Source: Pavlovales sp. CCMP2436 (Eukaryota; Haptophyta; Pavlovophyceae; Pavlovales). Taken from it: DNA of 11,924 bases. Where the stretch lies: assembly GCA_026770615.1 (NCBI GenBank), contig MU632059.1, positions 30,276 to 42,199 of the forward strand. The letters run 5' to 3'. Position numbers and translations under genes: made by a program. A model generated the notes under the pieces. The model was not told the DNA's origin. It saw only the letters and a list, made by a program, of their open reading frames with translations, and did no database searches. Positions within the stretch are counted from its first letter, which is position 1, and each line of letters opens with the position of its first letter. Positions 6,888 to 11,924 of this stretch are shown here, in pieces.

Positions 6888-9268
6888 ATATTGTTTACAT
6901 ATATAAATTGATTATTATTCTAATCTATGCTGATTCATCATAATCATCCTCATATGTAATAGGCGCGGGCAGCGCGGCGGGTGTGCGCGAGCTGGGGGTC
7001 GCAGAGGTTAGTGCTCGTTCATAGCGGAGATTAAATAATAATAATAATAATTATTATTATTATTAGAATTATAATAACAATTATAATTATCTTTATTGTT
7101 ATTATTATTGTTATAACAATAGTATTAGTAGTAGAAGTAATAATAATAACAATAAATAATAGCAAAGGCAAGTGCTCATTCATAGAGGAGATAATAATAA
7201 TAATAAATCCTTACATTCATCATGATAATATTACTAATACTACCTATTCTTATTGATAAGAATAATGTGATGCCTATTCTTCTTGTTGACGGTAGGCGAG
7301 TGATAATCATAATATTCATAAATTAAGTTGAATCATAATACTTCTACTACTGAATACTGAAACAAGCAAGTGTGCTGTGCGCCAACGATGAAGAATCTAA
7401 CAATAAAGTAAAAAAAAAATGAATCAACAGGCGAGTGTGCTGTGTGCCGAGAGAGAGTGGCGCGATATCATATTGCAGGTTAGTTAGTTCGTTCGTTTGT
7501 TTTTATTTTTTATTTATTTTATACTATTCACTATTATTAGTGTTATAGGTTTAGTATGCGGGAGTGGTGTGACATCATCCTGCAGGTTTTTTTTTAAAGT
7601 ATTTTAGTATTATAGTATTCAATATGAGTAGTGTAATAGGTTTTTGCAGGTGTGTGCATGTGCGTGCGTGTGTGTGTGTGCTTCTCTTGTTCTTCTACAT
7701 TACATTGAGTTGTTGGTTCTCAATAATAATCTTATTCTTTATGTACTGTGTATTATGTATTATTTCTCTTGCGCAGGAGCCCAATTCGGAGGCACTCCTT
7801 ATTGTTATTAATATAACTGATAGGGATATCATGTCTTATCTCTTATTTTTCTCATTTTCAGGAGCCCATCGCGGAAGCACTCCTCGCCGGCGAGCGTGTC
7901 GTTGTCGCGGTACGATGCAAAAAATAAAATAAAAAATGATGATGATGATGAGAATGATCATAATAACATGTAATTCACTCATGTAATTCACTAATGTAAT
8001 TCACTCATGTAATTCACTCATGTAATTCACTAATGTAATTCACTCATGTAATTCACTCATGTAATTCACTCATGTAATTCACTGATGTAATTCAGTAGTG
8101 TAATTCACTCATGTAATTCACTCATGTAATCTGCTCCGCTCGAGTCCTCTCATCGATGTACTTTCAGAATAATTATCAGAATTATAACAATAACAATGTG
8201 CTTATTACTCTCACTATATAAGCGCTGCAGTGTTGGTAAGTTTAATAGTAGAATTACAATTCTAGATTAATTCAGAATTAACTTTAGATATATTTATGAT
8301 AGGGATTCAAGCTGGCGTCTGACTGTTCTGAATGCTGTGCTGTTCTGAGCGCTGCGTCGCCCATTGCCTGCTGCGTGCCTTAGTCGGCTACGCTGGCTTA
8401 CATATAATATATTGAGCGAGTATACAATCATATTTTCACGACACCTGTAATGATCATATTCGCACGGCAGGTGTTGCACGGTGACACGAGCATGCGCAGC
8501 GCACAGGCCTACCTCGCCGCCACGCTGCGTCGCTGGCTGCTTGAGCTCAAGCGTGACGGCGCCGGTCGCGTGGTGGGCGAGACTGTCAACGTCGACCCGA
8601 TCACACGCAGGTACTTAATGCTGTTATAGTGATCGGCGTGTGATCACCTGAATATCAATATGAATACGAATATGAACATCACTTCTTGATGCTGATAATA
8701 TTTATTTTATATTACATAATTTAATCCGCTCGAGTCCTCTCATTCATATTCATATATTATCTGGATAGACTTCTTGATGTAAGTTAGTTAGTATGACCCT
8801 TCAACACACCTCCAACGCCCTAGGCGTTGAGGGAGGTGGCTTTTATGATATCTGCAGTGTGATGCTGATATTTATTCATATTCATCATCATCATCATGTT
8901 ATTACTGTATTATTGTGACATATGATCATGTTACTACTGTATTATTGTGACAGGCAGTACACGCGCGAGCAGGTAATGTCTGAGTAATAATCATACCAAC
9001 CAACTACTATTAATAACTAACTATTAATAGCTAAGTGACGGGCAGTACACGCGCGAGCAGGTTGTCTCCTATAACAATGATTTCTTATTGTTACGGCATA
9101 GGGATAATAACTGTTACTAATAAAAAGAATCTTACCGTTATTTTTACTAACCATCATACTAACTAATCACTCAGGCAGTACACGCGCGAGCAGGTGGTCT
9201 CTGTCCTCCTCTTTGGCGCACTCCCCCCCCCCACGCAGACGGGCGCGGCCGGCGGCGACGCGCCCTAG
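2947..9268 (+). CDS. double-UBX-domain protein, 12-exon gene model (about 895 aa)
   Basis: Exons, all bounded by GT-AG and phase-consistent: 2947-4599, 4971-5122, 5196-5315, 5390-5495, 5639-5698, 6011-6161, 6420-6491, 6963-7006, 7431-7478, 7862-7909, 8471-8610, 9175-9268 (TAG). Residues 15-45 form a charged helix ([14 protein letters not shown]). UBX 1 spans about 76-223, starting [16 protein letters not shown] and ending PRRDF...[12 protein letters not shown], with an insertion at about 109-183. An Asp/Glu tract follows (253-294), then a long Ala-rich region. A second [14 protein letters not shown] helix (543-556) precedes UBX 2 at about 592-672 ([50 protein letters not shown]). UBX domains are ubiquitin-fold modules that bind p97/Cdc48, so a cofactor role is inferred. 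Residues 678-895 are unrecognised, mostly helical-looking and Ala-rich. The last intron is ambiguous (see 8954-9193), and a further 45-nt intron at 9194-9238 would also keep frame. Exons 1-4 and 11 are the best supported; short exons 5 and 7-10 less so. Confidence 0.78.
4627..4768. repeat. long imperfect inverted repeat inside intron 1
   Basis: The left arm (about 4627-4685) and right arm (about 4719-4768) are reverse complements over roughly 50 bp with a few mismatches and one bulge in the left arm. Matching blocks include CCCAACCCAGC/GCTGGGTTGGG, CCGAGCACAC/GTGTGCTCGG and CCAAGCAT/ATGCTTGG. A loop of about 33 bp separates them. It begins only about 27 bp after the donor site at 4600. It may be a foldback/MITE-like insertion or a strong intronic RNA hairpin. 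Confidence 0.85.
4941..4969 (+). repeat. A13 plus (CA)n microsatellite at the intron 1 acceptor
   Basis: A homopolymer of 13 As runs directly into a CA dinucleotide repeat, which ends in the AG acceptor at 4969-4970. The acceptor therefore has no pyrimidine tract; the last intron bases are alternating CA. Confidence 0.9.
5834..5888 (+). repeat. (TC)n microsatellite in intron 5
   Basis: About 27 perfect TC units occur in the intron between exons 5 and 6. It is followed at 5941-6009 by ATG/ACA-type trinucleotide repeats running up to the acceptor at 6009-6010. Confidence 0.95.
6338..6362 (+). repeat. partial copy ('echo') of exon 7 start in intron 6
   Basis: GAGGAGTGCATCC, one gap, then GCGGGCGGAGGC matches the start of exon 7 (6422-6447) with one base missing and one substitution. 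It lies 84 bp upstream of the real copy. It is preceded by a T-run and AG, so it could act as a weak acceptor, but the missing base shifts the frame. Confidence 0.85.
6546..6905. repeat. AT-dinucleotide-rich low-complexity tract in intron 7
   Basis: The tract is dominated by TA/AT dinucleotides with short GA, GT and TAA runs. It fills most of intron 7 between the very GC-rich exons 7 and 8. No gene is present. Confidence 0.9.
7167..7192 (+). repeat. echo of the exon 8/intron 8 donor junction
   Basis: This 26-bp segment matches 7006-7031, the end of exon 8 plus the intron start, at 22 of 26 positions. Both copies are followed by TAA-type trinucleotide repeats. The copy carries GGCAAGT in place of GGTTAGT, so the donor GT is lost. 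Confidence 0.75.
7367..7383 (+). repeat. echo of the exon 9 start
   Basis: CAAGTGTGCTGTGCGCC matches CGAGTGTGCTGTGTGCC at 7432-7448 at 15 of 17 positions, 65 bp upstream of the real copy. A shorter match, AGGCGAGTG, occurs near 7293-7301. Confidence 0.65.
7559..7587 (+). repeat. echo of the exon 9 end, including donor, in intron 9
   Basis: The codons REWCDIILQ are followed by GT, matching REWRDIILQ and its donor at 7452-7480, 107 bp downstream. Between the two, most differences are third-position or other silent changes; the one replacement in the shared core is CGC to TGT (Arg to Cys). The nearest upstream AG would put it out of frame with exon 8, so a functional role is uncertain. Confidence 0.8.
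7777..7799 (+). repeat. echo of the exon 10 start with its own AG acceptor
   Basis: GAGCCCAATTCGGAGGCACTCCT matches the exon 10 start (7862-7884) at 19 of 23 positions, 85 bp upstream. A similar TTTCTC...CAG acceptor precedes both. It encodes EPNSEALL against EPIAEALL in the real exon, in the same phase. No donor follows closely, and reading through it leads out of frame at the real exon. Confidence 0.8.
7968..8130 (+). repeat. 13-bp minisatellite in intron 10 (about 12.5 copies)
   Basis: The unit is ATGTAATTCACTC, with single-base variants mainly at the last position. The array starts after an ATG-rich stretch and ends just before CCGCTCGAGTCCTCTCAT. There are no spacers, so this is a plain tandem repeat. 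Each unit contains TGTAA, the polyadenylation motif of green algae. Confidence 0.95.
8136..8153 (+). repeat. 18-bp direct repeat flanking exon 11 (copy 1)
   Basis: CCGCTCGAGTCCTCTCAT is identical to 8726-8743. The two copies lie in introns 10 and 11, either side of exon 11, and are GC-rich islands in otherwise AT-rich intron sequence. Confidence 0.9.
8278..8399 (+). repeat. 122-bp dispersed repeat, copy A (in intron 10)
   Basis: It is nearly identical to 10220-10342, with only a handful of substitutions and almost no indels. Both contain TATTTATGATAGGGATT, then AGCTGGCGTCTGACTGTTCTG, and end CGCTGGCTT. The TAGGGATTCAAGCT inside it is shared with the terminal repeats of the short element at 10781-10850, so these look like one family of non-autonomous elements. 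Confidence 0.9.
8726..8743 (+). repeat. 18-bp direct repeat flanking exon 11 (copy 2)
   Basis: It is identical to 8136-8153 and lies in intron 11. Confidence 0.9.
8807..8838. other. strong hairpin in intron 11
   Basis: CACCTCC-AACGCC, loop CTA, GGCGTT, a 3-base bulge, then GGAGGTG. This gives 13 base pairs in a compact GC-rich stem within an AT-rich intron. It is not followed by a T-run. Confidence 0.75.
8895..8952 (+). repeat. 26-bp tandem direct repeat just upstream of exon-12 copy 1
   Basis: CATGTTATTACTGTATTATT... (8895-8920) recurs at 8927-8952 with one mismatch. The second copy supplies the acceptor AG for the first QYTREQ exon copy, so the local duplications include intron as well as exon sequence. 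Confidence 0.9.
8954..8972 (+). repeat. exon 12 segment, copy 1 (possible alternative exon)
   Basis: GCAGTACACGCGCGAGCAG, preceded by ACAG and followed by GTAATG, has intact acceptor and donor. It completes the split Arg codon of exon 11 and adds QYTREQ in phase 0. Read through, it meets TAA three codons after the GT (GTA ATG TCT GAG TAA), so it could be an alternative last exon or a skipped duplicate. Confidence 0.8.
9042..9060 (+). repeat. exon 12 segment, copy 2 (acceptor lost)
   Basis: The same 19 bases, followed by GTTGTCTCC, which resembles the GTGGTCTCTGTCC after copy 3. The bases before it are GACGG instead of ACAG/TCAG, so the AG acceptor is gone. It is probably a dead copy. Confidence 0.8.
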
Positions 9269-9955
9269 GGCGGCCTAGCTGCCTTCTACAGGTAGAGGGC
9301 GGCTGGCAGCGTCGGACAGTCGCACGCACACATCCTTAAAACCTCTTTGTGACAAAACACGCACAGCGGGCAGGAGAGTGCTCCACAGCCACTGCCGACT
9401 CGGAGGGAAGTAAAAGTGAAGCGCTGCTCCTGCCATGCACATCACTCAGTCGCACGCTCTCTCGCACCTGCCAATATGCACACCGCCACACGGTGGCCGC
9501 TGAACGCTTTCGGTAGCTCGCCTGACCAGCGTCTGCGCATTCTGTATTAATGTAGGGGGGTTCTCTATGGCTATGGCTCAGGTCATCCCCCCCCCAGCAC
9601 ACGACCATTCATAGCGATTTCCCGAAGCCAGTCACGAAACCTGGCTAGTTAATTTTTAAATATATACATCTGCAGTAGGTTCGTATCTAACTCTTCAAAA
9701 AAGTGACTACCAGGCAGTAAATTACCTCCTAAAATTACATGCAAACCATTCATTAAAAAAAATTACACACGGAAAACTCACATTAGAAATAGTTATAAGG
9801 GGGGGCTGGTGAACGATTTCAGCATGACGGACCACCTTTTCAAAAATGATCACTTTGTTCGTTATGATTTATTACCCCACGCACACGAATTCACAAATTT
9901 CTGAAAAAGGTGCAAAATAGAGCTCGCCAAGACGAATCCAGCGAGCCTAGAGCGA

Positions 9956-10041
9956 GCTCTGGCTTCGAGCATTGAGGCTCGTAATGCTATGGATGGTCGT
10001 CCCCCACTTGCGGGCTAGGGGGGGGTGACCGAAGCCAGAGC
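9956..10041. other. predicted three-way-junction structure
   Basis: The closing stem is 12 perfect pairs (GCTCTGGCTTCG 9956-9967 with CGAAGCCAGAGC 10030-10041). Inside it are two arms: AGCATT/AATGCT (9968-9973 with 9983-9988) and GTC-GT-CCCCC with GGGGG-TG-GAC (9996-10005 with 10020-10029, including two G-U pairs). Upstream, AGAGCTCGC (9919-9927) can also pair with GCGAGCTCT (9952-9960). It may be a structured RNA or a decayed foldback element; it is not a tRNA. Confidence 0.65.
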
Positions 10042-10219
10042 CATATATGCTGGAGCCGAGCAAAATGCGTTGGTAGACTCAGTGTCAGCAATGGCTATAA
10101 TTCGCACGCTGTAACTATACACAGCCAGCGATCTCAAACAAATCTTTTTTACTATATTTAGTTACTCTGATGAACTAGTTCTCAGTTATGATGCATGCAG
10201 CAAACGTTAGACTGCGCAG

Positions 10220-10342
10220 CATAACTTTAATTATATTTATGATAGGGATTAAAGCTGGCGTCTGACTGTTCTGAATGTTGTGCTGGTCTGAACGCTGCGT
10301 CGCCCATTGCCTGCTGCGTGCCTTAGTCGGCTGCGCTGGCTT
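10220..10342 (+). repeat. 122-bp dispersed repeat, copy B
   Basis: Partner of 8278-8399 at roughly 93-95% identity by eye. A third, degraded 5' fragment (TACAAGCTGGCGTATGACTG) lies at about 10384-10412. Confidence 0.9.
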
Positions 10343-10661
10343 GGGCGCCACCGCGCGTACTTTAGTTATATTATGCAACTGATTGGAATATACAAGCTGG
10401 CGTATGACTGTCAGGAAATTCTACTGATATTCATATTGCTGCTGGACAAGGGTGGATTTGAATTTCAGCAATAGCGCCCGGGGGGGCCCCGCCGGCTACG
10501 CGAAGAAACAAATCATACCAATTTTTAAGTGTGTAATTGGTCTTTGTCTGTTTGATATTTTTTAATATATTTTAAAAGGTTGCGGCCTTTATAATCAAGT
10601 TTCTGCAGGCCAAAAGATGCGCTCTGTGTAAGCTCTGTGCGCCTCACCCCCGCCGCCACGC

Positions 10662-10680
10662 AGTCGGCCTACGGCCGACT
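10662..10680. other. perfect 8-bp hairpin
   Basis: AGTCGGCC, loop TAC, GGCCGACT. It is intergenic, has no T-run after it, and its role is unknown. Confidence 0.7.
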
Positions 10681-10780
10681 ATGCCAATGAAAGAATCGCA
10701 AGTTTTCAAGATTATAATGACGACCATATTTGCCGCATGCAGCTAGTCGGATCCACCCACCCTTACTAATGCTGGCACAA

Positions 10781-10850
10781 TAGGGATTCAAGCTAGCTGC
10801 TTTCTTATGTATAAATATAAATTTTAGTCAGTCACCAGCTTGAACCCCTA
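10781..10850. mobile_element. short MITE-like element with TA-flanked terminal inverted repeats
   Basis: The left end TAGGGATTCAAGCT (10781-10794) is the inverted complement of the right end AGCTTGAACCCCTA (10837-10850) with one mismatch. The ends begin and finish with TA, matching the TA target duplication of Tc1/mariner-type elements. The interior is about 42 bp and AT-rich, with no coding capacity. The same end sequence occurs in the 122-bp repeats. Confidence 0.7.
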
Positions 10851-11035
10851 TCAGAAATATATTAGTGGCCCAGCAGTGTGCAAGAGGCGACATTTCTGCT
10901 GAGACTGTATCATGGGGCATGGGTACACGGCACACTGCAAGCAGCATATCAGATGATCTCCTTATCCACCCTCGCCGGGCACACTACCTGTTAGCATTCG
11001 TGTGCGCTCTTGAGCGTGGACGGATGTGTGTGAGT

Positions 11036-11075
11036 ACTCGAGGGTACTCACGGGTACTCGAGGGCACTCACGGGG
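11036..11075 (+). repeat. 20-bp tandem duplication
   Basis: ACTCGAGGGTACTCACGGGT is followed directly by ACTCGAGGGCACTCACGGGG, with two differences. It lies upstream of the TATA box at 11234 and may be part of a promoter or LTR-like region. Confidence 0.85.
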
Positions 11076-11143
11076 GGTTTTATTGGATAGTTATCCTTTC
11101 CCCCATTGCGACGACACACTTCCGGTCGGCGGCATTCGTCGGC

Positions 11144-11167
11144 GGGGTAAAGAAGACTCTTTACCCC
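11144..11167. other. perfect 10-bp hairpin with 4-nt loop
   Basis: GGGGTAAAGA, loop AGAC, TCTTTACCCC. It lies about 65 bp upstream of the TATA box at 11234. Confidence 0.8.
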
Positions 11168-11233
11168 ATAGAGTCCAGGAAGAGTCATGGATGAGAATGT
11201 TCCTAACCGACCTAGAGTTTCTAGGGACCGCCC

Positions 11234-11240
11234 TATAAAA
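11234..11240 (+). promoter_or_regulatory. TATA box candidate for the right-hand broken ORF
   Basis: TATAAAA in CCCTATAAAACTC is the best TATA match upstream of the right-edge ORF, about 50 bp before its first ATG at 11289. With the hairpin and direct repeat upstream it could be a promoter or part of a 5' LTR, but no TG...CA boundaries or primer-binding site were found. Confidence 0.4.
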
Positions 11241-11288
11241 CTCTGTTACGTTTAAGGATTCCGTCAGTCCATCTTTGCTTGTGCAAGT

Positions 11289-11924
11289 GTGTACATTAGA
11301 TTAGTCATCTGCCGCAGGGCGCCTCGAGCTCGAGCCGCGCACCTGTACTCAGCAGATACCGTAACTGGCCTGCTGTGTGATGCCGGGAGAGGTATATTTC
11401 AACATGTCAACATACCGGGGGGCGGGCTTAAGTTGAAGCTGCCTCCTGGGTTGACCTCCAACTCGGATCCTTTTGACAATGTGATGACGAACATCATCTC
11501 TAACGACCAGCCGCAGCTCTTGCCGAAGAAGGTTGGCCAGCTGCTGGACGAGCAGCACCTGGTGCACGCGAGCGAGCACGTGAGCGTGGGCGTCCGTGCA
11601 CCGCAAGATGGGAGATGCCTAGGGCGAGCTGATCTCGACCAAGATCTTTGGCTAGGACAAGCAAGGAACTACGCCGACGTGCGCGGACTACGTGGAGTTC
11701 GCTGAGCAGTTCGAGAGCAAGCCCGGGGACAAGTTCAAGAAGCGTCTCGATGATGTCCGACACCTCTCCAAGATGATCGAGCTCAACGCGCTCACCGCCG
11801 AGAGCAAGACGAAGGAGAGGGAGATTAAGGTTAGCAGCACACTGGCCAAGATCATCTCGGAGTTCGACTTCAAGCTTGCGGCGAAGCTCGCGGAGATCGA
11901 GGCGCATTGCGCTCTCCAGCGGAC
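11289..11924 (+). pseudogene. broken ORF of unknown family, running off the right edge
   Basis: Coding-like, hydrophilic sequence appears in two frames. One frame (from 11289) includes DPFDNVMTNIISNDQPQLLP and KKVGQLLDEQHLVHASEH, up to about 11590. The other, open from 11656 to the window end, includes YVEFAEQFESKPGDKFKKRL, KMIELNALTAESKTKERE and KIISEFDFKLAAKLAEIEAH, a charged, coiled-coil-like stretch. Between them, frame 1 has TAG at 11620-11622 and 11653-11655, flanked by sensible residues (MGDA, GELISTKIFG, DKQGTT). This points to a frameshift near 11584-11607 plus two nonsense changes. I do not recognise the family; it could be a retroelement gag-like protein or a decayed host gene. Confidence 0.5.

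Larger units (their letters stand above)
9269..11230. other. gene-free, repeat-rich intergenic region
   Basis: No ORF here has recognisable motifs or coding-like composition. The first 100 bp or so may be the 3' UTR of the UBX gene; GGGCGGC...GGCGGCTGGC near 9268-9306 can fold. The rest holds G-run/C-run pairs (9555-9560 with 9587-9595; 10001-10005 with 10018-10025), dispersed repeats and hairpins, which are listed separately. Confidence 0.6.

Noticed and set aside
7624..7932. 102-codon plus-strand ORF across intron 9 and exon 10
   Set aside because: Mostly hydrophobic low-complexity intron sequence; it reads exon 10 in the wrong frame.
7968..8130. Possible CRISPR-like regular array
   Set aside because: The 13-bp units are directly adjacent with no spacers, and the context is a eukaryotic intron.
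8221..8240. Possible echo of the exon 11 start (GCAGTGTTG against GCAGGTGTTG)
   Set aside because: The match is too short and gapped to separate from chance.
8591..8965. U-box-like reading of VDPITRRQYTRE
   Set aside because: Only the DPIT..xYxR flavour matches; the rest of a U-box is missing.
9336..9608. 90-codon minus-strand ORF downstream of the UBX gene
   Set aside because: No motif, no coding bias, and it overlaps G/C homopolymer runs; chance ORF.
10865..11194. 109-codon plus-strand ORF before the right-edge ORF
   Set aside because: It overlaps the 20-bp repeat and hairpin, has no recognisable domain, and the region looks regulatory or repeat-derived.
11500..11907. 135-codon minus-strand ORF, Leu/Arg-rich
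   Set aside because: The opposite strand gives a far more protein-like charged sequence (KIISEFDFKLAAKLAEIEAH), so this is its shadow.

Overview
The window is nuclear DNA from a eukaryote, most likely a GC-rich unicellular alga or related protist (haptophyte-, pelagophyte- or dinoflagellate-like; the sequence does not settle which). The signs are a Ty1/copia LTR retrotransposon end, a gene with eleven GT-AG introns, an RTE1/TMEM222-family membrane protein, and very GC-rich exons set in AT-rich, microsatellite-filled introns. No rRNA, tRNA, CRISPR array or prokaryotic operon was seen.

Layout. Positions 1-1083 are the 3' end of a decayed copia element: the RNase H end of pol, frameshifted near 69-71; a 12-bp minisatellite tail in the same frame; a polypurine tract; and a complete 328-bp LTR bounded by TGTTGG/CCAACA. 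Positions 1607-2314 (minus strand) hold an intact intronless gene of the TMEM222/RTE1 (DUF778) family. It is head-to-head, across about 630 bp, with a long plus-strand gene at 2947-9268. I assembled that gene by hand as 12 exons encoding about 895 residues. It appears to carry two UBX domains, each preceded by an ER..IR....EDR..R-type helix. The first UBX domain is split by a roughly 75-residue insertion, and an acidic tract plus a long Ala-rich region separates the two. The C-terminal ~215 residues are unrecognised.

The most unusual signal is in the second half of this gene. Most exons from exon 7 onward have partial, decayed or near-perfect extra copies ('echoes') of their edges in the neighbouring introns. 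The last conserved exon segment, 19 bp encoding R-QYTREQ, is present three times without a single mismatch, but the middle copy has lost its AG acceptor. The same introns contain a 13-bp minisatellite, other short direct repeats and strong hairpins.

Positions 9269-11280 have no convincing gene. They hold dispersed repeats, including a 122-bp repeat shared with intron 10 and a 70-bp element with TA-flanked terminal inverted repeats, and several predicted DNA/RNA secondary structures. Positions 11289-11924 hold a broken ORF of unknown family, preceded by a TATA box, a strong hairpin and a 20-bp direct repeat; it runs off the window edge.

The two intact genes share a divergent promoter region containing a 14-bp perfect palindrome. 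The UBX protein is expected to be a p97/Cdc48 cofactor-like protein, and the TMEM222/RTE1 protein an endomembrane protein. No direct functional link between them is evident.
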